A stretch of DNA of 6,065 bases from NCBI GenBank assembly GCA_023438965.1, contig JAEXPB010000561.1, positions 1 through 6,065 on the forward strand, read 5' to 3'. Position 1 is the first letter of the stretch; every line of letters starts with the position of its first letter. This DNA is from Bacillota bacterium. GTDB lineage: Bacteria > Bacillota > Clostridia > Saccharofermentanales > UBA5734. Shown in pieces: positions 1-5,333 of this stretch. Both the position numbers and the translations under genes were made by a program. Below the pieces are notes generated by a model, which made no database searches, was not told the DNA's origin, and saw only the letters and a list, made by a program, of their open reading frames with translations.

Positions 1-437
1 GCGGGAAACTGATTGCCATCCTGAAACAGAAGCAGTCCAGCGATCCGTTCGGTAAACTCTATTCATCTGACGATCCCGGTCAGTTCGATCTGCTGACCGA
101 CCGGGAGTGGATAGCCAAAGACGGCTGGCTCTACCGGCAGTACGGGGCCACCTTGACCATGCTGGGCGCCGGCCGGCAGGTCATAATCGAGGGGGCTGCG
201 CTATACAGCCCGTTCATGATCGACGACCAGGTGCTCTGGCTGTCCTACGCGCCGCGGTCGGCTTCGTACCGGTCATTCCTGAGGATTGATCTGGCGAACC
301 AAACCTGCGCGATGGCCGCATTGAATGGCGACATCACGCTGACCGGTTACCAGAAACTGATGGCTGACCTGACCGCTGGCCGCATGACCTTTGACCAAGC
401 CGCTGCTACCGGTATCCAGATCAAGATCGAAAACTGA
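1..437 (+). CDS. C-terminal part of an unrecognised protein (5' end cut by window)
   Basis: An open frame enters from the left edge (first full codon at base 3) and runs 144 codons to the TGA at 435-437. I do not recognise the family. The visible part is soluble in character, with no membrane segment. It is rich in short beta-strand-like hydrophobic stretches alternating with Gly, Asp, Tyr and Trp, for example GWLYRQYGATLTMLGAG, then VLWLSYAP, then FLRIDL. That texture resembles repeat-type beta-rich extracytoplasmic proteins, but this is only an impression. The last 40 residues look more helical (GYQKLMADLTAGRMTFDQAA). Codon use matches the neighbouring genes, so I think the frame is real. 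The nearest downstream gene begins over 300 bases later behind its own promoter, so it is probably the last gene of its own transcription unit. Confidence 0.7.
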   Translation, partial: GKLIAILKQKQSSDPFGKLYSSDDPGQFDLLTDREWIAKDGWLYRQYGATLTMLGAGRQVIIEGAALYSPFMIDDQVLWLSYAPRSASYRSFLRIDLANQTCAMAALNGDITLTGYQKLMADLTAGRMTFDQAAATGIQIKIEN

Positions 438-504
438 ACCAGCGATTCTGACCATCGGAAACCACTGTTACCGTACCGTTTACATCGGTTCGCTACACCC
501 GGAT

Positions 505-544
505 GCCGGCCGGTTCCTGCTTTTACAGCGCGGAATCGACCGGC
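505..544 (+). terminator. Imperfect stem-loop downstream of the first gene, possible transcription end
   Basis: Bases 505-517 (GCCGGCCGGTTCC) pair with 532-544 (GGAATCGACCGGC). The 13-position stem has one C-A mismatch and one G-T wobble, and a 14-nt loop. A second small hairpin follows, CCGGC at 548-552 with GCCGG at 560-564. The only T run nearby (TTTT at 554-557) lies in the loop of that second hairpin, about 10 nt past the first stem. It is therefore not a textbook intrinsic terminator. It could equally be a processing or stability element, or a chance product of GC-rich sequence. Confidence 0.3.
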
Positions 545-610
545 AATCCGGCGTTTTCTGCCGGTACACTCTCACTCTATTCAATCGGCCAGTCCGACAG
601 ATCCCCCTGT

Positions 611-625
611 GACAAAAATTTTGTC
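611..625. repeat. Perfect palindrome upstream of the -35 box (possible operator)
   Basis: GACAAAAATTTTGTC has perfect 7-bp arms around a single central A and lies just upstream of the -35 box. Its centre (618) is about 21.5 bp, or two helical turns, from the centre of the next dyad at 633-646. The same phase would place both on one face of the helix. It is AT-rich inside, so an UP-element-like role or chance are alternatives. Confidence 0.45.
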
Positions 626-632
626 CAAGGTG

Positions 633-646
633 TTGACAAGTGTCAA
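633..646. repeat. Palindrome TTGACA-AG-TGTCAA covering the -35 box (possible operator)
   Basis: Perfect 6-bp arms are separated by 2 bp, and the left arm is the -35 hexamer itself. A protein bound here would block RNA polymerase. The obvious candidate ligand is the YtrA-like repressor encoded just downstream, by autoregulation; that link is inference. Confidence 0.45.
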
Positions 647-661
647 ATAGCATGCTATGTT
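633..661 (+). promoter_or_regulatory. Sigma-A-type promoter of the GntR/ABC operon
   Basis: A perfect -35 box TTGACA (633-638) is followed by a 17-bp spacer and the -10 box TATGTT (656-661). TGC directly precedes the -10 box, giving an extended -10. Transcription would begin near 668, leaving a leader of about 90 nt before the GntR start. The -35 box forms half of the dyad TTGACAAGTGTCAA, and the -10 box overlaps another dyad, as expected for a repressible promoter. Confidence 0.8.
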
Positions 662-670
662 AATTACATA
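656..670. repeat. Dyad TATGT-N5-ACATA across -10 and +1 (candidate GntR operator)
   Basis: TATGT (656-660) and ACATA (666-670) are perfect inverted arms around a 5-bp centre. They include GT-N5-AC, which fits the general GntR-family operator form of a GT...AC dyad with pyrimidine and purine flanks. The site covers the -10 box and the predicted start point, an ideal position for repression. Of the three dyads here, this one agrees best with what is known of GntR operators. Confidence 0.45.
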
Positions 671-743
671 AGCAATGAACCACTACACCGAATAACAAAC
701 AAAGCTTGATACATTTAATCAGATCCTGCTCAGAACCCATGCG

Positions 744-751
744 AAAGGAGG
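744..751 (+). promoter_or_regulatory. Shine-Dalgarno site that fixes the GntR start
   Basis: AAAGGAGG lies 8 nt before the ATG at 760. It decides against an in-frame ATG at 706, which would add 18 residues, has no ribosome site, and would place this SD inside the coding sequence. Confidence 0.85.
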
Positions 752-759
752 CCGGAACC

Positions 760-1131
760 ATGCAACTGGATTTTACTGCCGAAAGATCCATTTACCTGCA
801 GATTGCCGAGCAAATTGAAGACAGCATTCTGCAAAATGCCCTCGATGAAGAAGCCCAGGTGCCCTCAACCAACCAGCTGGCCATGATGTACCGCATCAAT
901 CCGGCAACCGCCGGCAAGGGCATCAACCTGCTGGTGGATGAAGGAATCCTCTACAAGCGGCGAGGCATCGGCATGTTCGTGTCCGAGGGCGCCCGCCGGC
1001 AAATTCAGGAAAAGCGCAAGCAGAACTTTGAAGAAACCTATATAAAGCCCCTGCTGGCAGAAGCTAGTCGATTGGGGCTCAGCCCGGATGATGTCTGCCG
1101 GATGATCAACGAAAGGAGTCGGAAAACATGA
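760..1131 (+). CDS. GntR-family transcriptional regulator, YtrA-like
   Basis: This 123-aa protein is a DNA-binding repressor that probably controls its own operon. Residues 1-75 form a GntR winged helix: IYLQIAEQIEDSI opens helix 1, VPSTNQLAMMYRINPATAGKGINLL is the recognition-helix region, and the wing ends in GILYKRRGIGMFV. About 45 mostly helical, charged residues follow. That is far too short for a ligand domain of the FadR, HutC or MocR type and fits the short dimerisation tail of the YtrA subfamily. Such regulators usually sit first in an operon with the ABC genes they control, as here. The 3' end overlaps the ATPase start by ATGA, implying translational coupling. The start at 760 is set by its SD. 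The effector is unknown; YtrA relatives often respond to cell-wall-active compounds, but nothing here shows that directly. Confidence 0.92.
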   Translation: MQLDFTAERSIYLQIAEQIEDSILQNALDEEAQVPSTNQLAMMYRINPATAGKGINLLVDEGILYKRRGIGMFVSEGARRQIQEKRKQNFEETYIKPLLAEASRLGLSPDDVCRMINERSRKT

Positions 1132-2015
1132 ACACCGTATTGGAAACGTCCAATTTATCCAAGAATTATGGATCGGTCCAGGCGCTCAATCAGGTCAACC
1201 TGCAGCTGGAGGCCGGCAAAATATACGGCCTGCTCGGTCGCAACGGCGCCGGCAAGACCACGCTGCTTAATCTGCTCACCTCGCGGATCTACAGTCCGGT
1301 CGGCAGTTTTTCACTTTTTGGCGAGCCAGGCGTCGACAACGCAGCCGCGCTGGCGCGGATCTGCTACATGCCGGAGAAGAACCTGTTCCCGGTCAACATG
1401 CGGGTTAATGAGATCCTCCGGGTTGCGGAACAATTTTATCCCAATTACGACCGGGCTTGTGCCGATGCGCTCTGCCGCCAGTTCCATCTCGACCCGCGCA
1501 AGAAATACAAGGCGCTCTCCCGCGGTTATGAATCCATCCTGCGTATCGTCATCGGTCTGGCTTCCCGGGCGGAGATCACGATCTTCGACGAACCGGTGCT
1601 CGGTCTCGACGCAGCTGTCCGCGACCAGTTCTACCAAACCCTGATCCGGGATTACAGCGACAGCCCGAGGACCTTCATCCTGTCCACCCACCTGATTGAC
1701 GAGTCGGCCGATATTTTCGAGGATGTCATTATTCTGAAGGACGGCCAGGTCATTGCCTGCGAACCGTCGGAGCAGCTGCGCCTGAGCGCGCTCCACCTGA
1801 GCGGCCGGGCGGAGGCTGCCGAGGCGTTCATCCGCGAACAGCAGGTCAAAGTGCTTAATCGCGAAGCGATCGGCCAGCTGGCCAGCTATGCGATCCACGG
1901 ACCGTTGACCCGGGAACAACGTGATCTGGCAATTGGCGCCGGCTTGGACCTGGCGCCGGTCTCGCTGCAGAAACTATTCATTTATATGACCGAATCCGAC
2001 GAAAGGGAGGGTTGA
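1128..2015 (+). CDS. ABC transporter ATP-binding protein (YtrB-like)
   Basis: This 295-aa cytoplasmic ATPase powers the membrane protein encoded next. Visible motifs in order: Walker A GRNGAGKTT (37-45), Q-loop region YMPEKN (80-85, Glu in place of the usual Gln), signature LSRGY (130-134), Walker B ITIFDEP (150-156), D-loop GLD (159-161) and H-loop His188 in STHLIDE. The signature departs from LSGGQ in keeping only one of the two glycines, a pattern seen in YtrB-type ATPases encoded beside small GntR regulators. Residues past about 210 form a C-terminal extension ending in VSLQKLFIYMT, also typical of such export-type ATPases. Its SD, GAAAGGAG at 1111-1118, lies inside the preceding gene, and the start overlaps that gene's stop. 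Catalytic residues look intact, so it should hydrolyse ATP. The substrate cannot be inferred. Confidence 0.93.
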   Translation: MNTVLETSNLSKNYGSVQALNQVNLQLEAGKIYGLLGRNGAGKTTLLNLLTSRIYSPVGSFSLFGEPGVDNAAALARICYMPEKNLFPVNMRVNEILRVAEQFYPNYDRACADALCRQFHLDPRKKYKALSRGYESILRIVIGLASRAEITIFDEPVLGLDAAVRDQFYQTLIRDYSDSPRTFILSTHLIDESADIFEDVIILKDGQVIACEPSEQLRLSALHLSGRAEAAEAFIREQQVKVLNREAIGQLASYAIHGPLTREQRDLAIGAGLDLAPVSLQKLFIYMTESDEREG

Positions 2016-2018
2016 ACC

Positions 2019-2798
2019 ATGCTGCACAACAATCGCCTCAACCGCTGCATCCAGTACCACCTGCGCGGTCTGTCCCGCGCCTCGCTCATTTATCTGCTTG
2101 TCTTTCTGGCCGTGGATATTATCTTGCCGGCAATCCTGTATATCCTGGTCCGCCAGCGCGTGATCAACGGCACGATCGACATGACATTCAGCCGCGGCCA
2201 GTTTGGCAGCACGACCTTCTGGCTCAGTTCGATGATCTTCCTGTTTGTTGGCTGCTGCGCCTCGTTCCGTGAGGACTTCAACCATTTGCTGGCGATGAAC
2301 AACACCCGCCGCAACCAGTTCCTGGCGATCATCGCCATGATCCTGGGCGCCGGCGCCGTCTATACTGTATTGGGCCTGGTTTTCCGGATTCTGGAAACCG
2401 GCTTGGAAGCTTTGGTCAATGGACGCGACCTTGGCCTGGACCTGCTGGATTATTTCCGAAATTATGCAGCCGGACGGCTGACGTTGACCAGCTCGGAAGC
2501 GCTTCTGCATCTGGCCGGATACCTGGCCGTCGCCGCCTTTGGCACACTGGCCGGCATCCTGTTCTACCGCTACGGCAAGTATGTCATGGTGCCCTTCTGG
2601 ATTTGCTTCGGCTGCTCGTTTGTGATTATCCCGATCTTTGCCACGAATGACAGCTGGTTCAGCCGGTTCATCATCTGGTTCTTTGGCTTGAACCAGAGCC
2701 TGCCGGAGGTGACCGCCGGGTTGCACCTGCTGGCACTGACTGCCCTGTTGCTGCTGCTGTCCGGCCTCTTTATCCGGAAAGTGCCGCAGAACGCCTGA
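2019..2798 (+). CDS. Six-helix membrane protein, ABC transporter permease partner
   Basis: A 259-aa integral membrane protein, probably the transmembrane subunit for the ATPase 3 bp upstream. Hydrophobic segments lie near residues 23-44, 66-83, 101-122, 162-182, 189-208 and 235-252. A charged loop after the second segment (FREDFNHLLAMNNTRRNQF, about 83-101) resembles the cytosolic coupling loop of ABC-2-like permeases in Firmicutes, where a similar stretch precedes the third helix. A longer polar stretch (126-160) separates helices 3 and 4. There is no signal peptide and no solute-binding domain, which favours export or a resistance role over import. AAAGGGAGG at 2002-2010 is its SD, 8 nt before the ATG. 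The gene ends directly against the stop codon of the opposing gene. Membership in a named permease family is not certain from sequence alone. Confidence 0.82.
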   Translation: MLHNNRLNRCIQYHLRGLSRASLIYLLVFLAVDIILPAILYILVRQRVINGTIDMTFSRGQFGSTTFWLSSMIFLFVGCCASFREDFNHLLAMNNTRRNQFLAIIAMILGAGAVYTVLGLVFRILETGLEALVNGRDLGLDLLDYFRNYAAGRLTLTSSEALLHLAGYLAVAAFGTLAGILFYRYGKYVMVPFWICFGCSFVIIPIFATNDSWFSRFIIWFFGLNQSLPEVTAGLHLLALTALLLLLSGLFIRKVPQNA

Positions 2799-3644
2799 TT
2801 AGAAGAAAAGCAGGAGCACAGAGCCGATCAGCAGCATCTGCAGCGGTAAACTGCACCACAATTGCCTGGCCCTCTCGGCAGATACAAGGTTCGTCGCGGA
2901 ACGGCGTCCCCGTCCTGCCAGGAGGGCCATGAGCATGAGTTCAACCACTGTGACGGCCAGCACCGGCTGGATGGCTGCCAAACCGGTCCATAAGGCCAGC
3001 AAACCGATGCCGATGCCCAATTGCCACTTCTGCCGCGGAGTACTGTCCGGCAACAGGCGCAGCAGCACCAAAAGCCCGAAGACCAGGCATCCGAGCAGTG
3101 CGGCAGCCAGATGGCCGGCTAACCGCTCCGGCTGCAGGACCAGCCGCAAAATGACCGGGAACGCGACAAAGATCGAAAGTCCGGCCGGCACGGCATAGCC
3201 ATCCCAGATGATCATCGCCCAGACCAGCAAGCCGCTGAACGCCAGGGCGGTGCAAGCCAGCAGCAGGAGAGACGCGTAATAGGCGGACAGCCACTCGCTG
3301 GCAGCCGGCAGCGCCCAATAAGCTGGCAAGGTGAACTGGCCGGGCCGAAAAGCAAATGCGGCCAGGGCATAATAAAAGCCGGTCAGCAGCTCGATCCGGG
3401 CATAGCGTGGCGAGATCGGCTCGCTGCAATAGCGGCAGCGCCGTCCGAGCAGCAGATAGCTGAAGACCGGAACCAGATCCGCCGCGCCAAGCGGGTGTTT
3501 ACAGCGGGGACAAAAGGAATGCCCCCGAACGATTGTGATTCCGGCTGGCAGACGGTAGATGCAGACATTGAGGAAACTGCCGATTAATAAGCCAAACAAG
3601 GCTGCCATGCCAATCCAGATCCCCATCGCCCAAGCATTGGTCAT
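2799..3644 (-). CDS. Prepilin-peptidase-like (A24 family) membrane protein, degenerate catalytic motifs
   Basis: Read from the ATG at 3642-3644 the protein has 281 aa; a longer start at 3710 gives 303 aa but lacks an SD and overlaps the likely -10 box. Near the N-terminus is the A24 N-terminal domain: a first helix with GSFLNVCIYRLP, then two zinc-type pairs CPRC (45-48) and CRYC (70-73), with DLVPVFSYLLLG between and PISPRYARIE after (numbering from the short start). This is the classic leader-peptidase/N-methyltransferase layout, normally acting on type IV pilin or competence pseudopilin precursors. The membrane-rich remainder fits the peptidase domain, but the usual D-x6-P segment reads IIWDGYAVPAG and no GxGD motif is visible where RQKWQLGIG stands. 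The peptidase activity may therefore be lost or altered. No pilin genes lie in the window. Family confidence is high; function is uncertain. Confidence 0.82.
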   Translation of the reverse strand: MTNAWAMGIWIGMAALFGLLIGSFLNVCIYRLPAGITIVRGHSFCPRCKHPLGAADLVPVFSYLLLGRRCRYCSEPISPRYARIELLTGFYYALAAFAFRPGQFTLPAYWALPAASEWLSAYYASLLLLACTALAFSGLLVWAMIIWDGYAVPAGLSIFVAFPVILRLVLQPERLAGHLAAALLGCLVFGLLVLLRLLPDSTPRQKWQLGIGIGLLALWTGLAAIQPVLAVTVVELMLMALLAGRGRRSATNLVSAERARQLWCSLPLQMLLIGSVLLLFF

Positions 3645-3653
3645 GCTGAACAG

Positions 3654-3661
3654 TCCTCCCC
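3654..3661 (-). promoter_or_regulatory. Shine-Dalgarno site that fixes the A24-like gene start
   Basis: On the minus strand GGGGAGGA lies 9 nt before the ATG at 3642-3644. The alternative upstream ATG at 3708-3710 has only AT-rich sequence before it. The short start also leaves the usual N-terminal length of roughly 20 residues before GSFLNV. Confidence 0.75.
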
Positions 3662-3708
3662 GCGCGGCTTCCGGGCCGATTATCCGCCCAGGAGCCAGTA
3701 TAGATGCC

Positions 3709-3717
3709 ATTTTATCA
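3709..3717 (-). promoter_or_regulatory. Candidate extended -10 promoter of the A24-like gene
   Basis: The minus strand reads TGATAAAAT, that is TGN followed by the -10 hexamer TAAAAT (3714-3709). There is no good -35 match at 16-18 bp (AGGAAA region near 3732-3737), so this would be an extended -10 promoter of modest strength. Transcription would start near 3702, giving a leader of about 58 nt. Confidence 0.4.
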
Positions 3718-3736
3718 CGAAAATGCCGGGCTTTCC

Positions 3737-3765
3737 TTTACAATTAGATGGCCGTGTGCTAAAAT
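3737..3765 (+). promoter_or_regulatory. Sigma-A-type promoter of tig
   Basis: TTTACA (3737-3742) and TAAAAT (3760-3765) are separated by exactly 17 bp, with TGC just before the -10 box as an extended element. The transcript would begin near 3772, about 46 nt before the tig start. TGCTA (3757-3761) and TAGCA (3770-3774) form a short inverted repeat around the -10 box. A small GGCAC/GTGCT hairpin (3786-3799) precedes the SD. Both may be chance. Confidence 0.75.
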
Positions 3766-3817
3766 TTTGTAGCATTTGCAAGCATGGCACATCAGTGCTG
3801 TTTGGGAGGAATAGATT

Positions 3818-5182
3818 ATGGCTTCGACACTGGAAAAAAAGGATAACAACGTGGTTGTTCTGACCATTGATGTTTCAGCTGAGGCTTTCAATGAAGCCTT
3901 GCAGCGTTCATTCAAAAAGAATGCCGGCCGCTTCAATGTGCCTGGCTTCCGCAAAGGCAAAGCCCCGATGGGCATTGTGACCAAGTACTACGGCGAGGGC
4001 GTCCTGTATGACGACGCCATCGAATTTGCCGCCACGCCGGCTTATGCCGCCGCGGTGGCCGAACACGATCTGAAGCCGGTTTCCCGTCCGGATATGGATA
4101 TTCTGGAAATCAACAAGACTACCGGCCTGAAATTCACCATCACCGTGACCGTCAAGCCGGAAGTCACCCTCGGCCAGTACAAGGGCGTCGAAGCAGTTCT
4201 GCCGGAATATCCGGTCAGCGACGCTGATGTCGACCGTGATCTGACCCGGATGCAGGAGCGCAATTCCCGTCTGATCCCCGTTGAGGATCGTCCCGTGCAG
4301 GACGGCGACACCGCCAATATCGACTATGAGGGCTTCCAGGACGGCGTTCCTTTCGAAGGCGGCAAGGGTGCCTCCTATGACCTGAAGATCGGATCGAAGT
4401 CCTTTATCCCGGGCTTTGAGGACAAGCTGATCGGCCGCAATGCCGGCGATGAATTCGACCTTGACCTGACTTTCCCGGAAGACTACCACAGTGAAGAACT
4501 GAAGGGCAAGGCTGTTGTTTTCAAGGTCAAGATCAATGCCGTCAAGATCCGCGAACTGCCGGTCCTGGATGACGAATTTGCCAAGGATGTCAGCGAGTTC
4601 GACACCCTGGCCGAGTACAAGGAAAGCCTGCGAACCAAGCTGATCGAGAACAATACCAACCGGGCGAAGGGCGTCTTTGAGGAGAATGTGATCGCCGCGG
4701 TCGTCAAGAATGCCGCCGTGGACATCCCAGCCGTCATGATTGACCAGGAAGTCGACCACATGGTTGAAGAGCAGAAGAACCGGATGCACTACCAGGGCAT
4801 CGAGCTGGAGCAGTATCTGGGCTATGTCGGCCAGACCCTGGACACCTTTAAGGAACAGATGCGCGAATCGGCTACCGAGCGCGTCAAAGCCCAGCTGGTG
4901 CTGGAAACCATCGCCAAGGCGGAGAATGTCGACGCGTCGGCAGAGGAAATTGACGCCGAGATCGAGCGGATGGCTGTTCAATATGGCATGAAGGCCGATG
5001 ACTTGCGCGAGCGAATCCGTCCGGAAGAGAACGGCTTTGTCAAGGACAGCGTCATTCATCGCAAAACCGTTGAGATGCTGACGGCCGCCGCGGTCAGCAT
5101 TGCTCCGCCGCCGGCACCGGCCGTCGACGCCGAACCGGCCGATGAGGCTGTTGCCGCCGAAACTGCCGTCGAAGCCGAGTGA
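3818..5182 (+). CDS. tig: Trigger factor, ribosome-associated chaperone and peptidyl-prolyl isomerase
   Basis: This 454-aa protein binds the ribosomal exit site and helps nascent chains fold. The N-terminal ribosome-binding domain carries the signature GFRKGKAP (43-50), matching the FRK contact loop of E. coli trigger factor. An FKBP-like isomerase domain spans about 163-242, from GDTANIDYEGF through FEGGKG and IPGFEDKLIG. The helical chaperone arms and body fill the rest. The last 28 or so residues form an acidic, Ala/Pro/Glu-rich tail with no Lys or Arg, making the protein slightly longer than the 425-435 aa common in the family. GGGAGGA at 3804-3810 is the SD, 7 nt before ATG. It is expressed from its own promoter and followed by clpP and clpX, the common proteostasis cluster. 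Confidence 0.98.
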   Translation: MASTLEKKDNNVVVLTIDVSAEAFNEALQRSFKKNAGRFNVPGFRKGKAPMGIVTKYYGEGVLYDDAIEFAATPAYAAAVAEHDLKPVSRPDMDILEINKTTGLKFTITVTVKPEVTLGQYKGVEAVLPEYPVSDADVDRDLTRMQERNSRLIPVEDRPVQDGDTANIDYEGFQDGVPFEGGKGASYDLKIGSKSFIPGFEDKLIGRNAGDEFDLDLTFPEDYHSEELKGKAVVFKVKINAVKIRELPVLDDEFAKDVSEFDTLAEYKESLRTKLIENNTNRAKGVFEENVIAAVVKNAAVDIPAVMIDQEVDHMVEEQKNRMHYQGIELEQYLGYVGQTLDTFKEQMRESATERVKAQLVLETIAKAENVDASAEEIDAEIERMAVQYGMKADDLRERIRPEENGFVKDSVIHRKTVEMLTAAAVSIAPPPAPAVDAEPADEAVAAETAVEAE

Positions 5183-5248
5183 TGCCGACCCAACGGAATT
5201 AAAGCAGAAGTTTTGTTCTTGTTTTGTTTACAAAAAAGATCTCGCCTT

Positions 5249-5278
5249 TTGACGATTGATCGCCTATAAATATATAAT
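5249..5278 (+). promoter_or_regulatory. Sigma-A-type promoter of clpP-clpX
   Basis: TTGACG (5249-5254) and a consensus TATAAT (5273-5278) are separated by 18 bp. AT-rich sequence upstream of the -35 box could act as an UP element. The start point should fall near 5284-5286, right at the left arm of the inverted repeat that follows. Confidence 0.78.
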
Positions 5279-5281
5279 GTA

Positions 5282-5310
5282 GATAGGGGAACCGCTTCAG
5301 GTCCCCTATC
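5282..5310 (+). promoter_or_regulatory. Perfect 9-bp inverted repeat at the predicted 5' end of the clpP mRNA
   Basis: GATAGGGGA (5282-5290) and TCCCCTATC (5302-5310) are perfect complements around 11 nt. In RNA the stem can extend as GATAGGGG/CCCCTATC plus ACC/GGT with one bulged A and a GCTTCA loop. It sits at the predicted start point and ends 8 nt before the SD. It may be a 5' mRNA-stabilising hairpin or a DNA operator overlapping +1. No T run follows, so it is not a standard terminator. Confidence 0.65.
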
Positions 5311-5318
5311 GGTTTATG

Positions 5319-5325
5319 AAAGGAG
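5319..5325 (+). promoter_or_regulatory. Shine-Dalgarno site that fixes the clpP start
   Basis: AAAGGAG lies 8 nt before the ATG at 5334. An in-frame ATG at 5316 would add six residues (MKGEHH), but that ATG overlaps the SD region and has no ribosome site of its own. Confidence 0.85.
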
Positions 5326-5333
5326 AACATCAT

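Larger units (their letters stand above)
438..759. other. Intergenic region with hairpins, promoter and GntR-gene leader
   Basis: This 322-base gene-free stretch has two parts. The left part (438-600) is GC-rich and contains an imperfect stem-loop at 505-544 and a short perfect one at 548-564. I see no credible reading frame with a ribosome site there. The right part (601-759) turns AT-rich and holds the promoter at 633-661, three small dyads (611-625, 633-646, 656-670) and an untranslated leader of roughly 90 nt before the GntR start codon. No tRNA-like or riboswitch-like fold was recognised. Confidence 0.6.
5183..5333 (+). other. tig-clpP intergenic region
   Basis: These 151 bases contain an AT-rich tract (5209-5237) with a TTTTGT-TT-ACAAAA dyad at 5222-5235, then the clpP promoter and a perfect 9-bp inverted repeat, then the clpP SD. 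I find no convincing intrinsic terminator for tig: the T-rich run at 5211-5229 is not preceded by a stable GC stem. Read-through from tig into clpP is therefore possible. Confidence 0.6.

Noticed and set aside
675..695. Six-codon leader reading frame (MNHYTE) upstream of the GntR gene
   Set aside because: There is no Shine-Dalgarno site and no regulatory codon run. It is too short to separate from chance.
391..709. Overlapping short plus-strand frames (391-612, 503-709) in the first intergenic region
   Set aside because: They have no SD, run through the hairpins and across the promoter, and show no recognisable protein features.
1311..1919. 202-codon minus-strand frame opposite the ABC ATPase
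   Set aside because: It is a shadow of the ATPase gene with all motifs on the plus strand, and it shows no SD and no family resemblance.
1974..2726. 250-codon minus-strand frame opposite the permease gene
   Set aside because: It is antisense to a gene with clear membrane helices, a good SD and operon context. The product is rich in Gln, Asp, Glu, His and Ala in a way typical of reversed hydrophobic codons.
3645..3710. 22-residue N-terminal extension of the A24-like protein from the ATG at 3710
   Set aside because: It has no SD, the ATG lies within a likely -10 box, and the ATG at 3644 has a strong SD and gives the normal family N-terminus.
3908..5059. 383-codon open frame on the minus strand antisense to tig
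   Set aside because: It lies wholly inside tig, whose protein is unmistakable. The antisense protein shows no recognisable domain and has no ribosome site. Long antisense frames are expected in GC-rich genes with strong codon bias.
5240..5265. CtsR-type heat-shock operator near the clpP promoter
   Set aside because: Only one TTTGAC-like half-site is present, and it coincides with the -35 box. The second tandem heptamer of a CtsR site is missing.
5282..5310. CIRCE element (HrcA operator)
   Set aside because: The arm length is the same, but the sequence GATAGGGGA bears no resemblance to TTAGCACTC and the spacer is 11 rather than 9.
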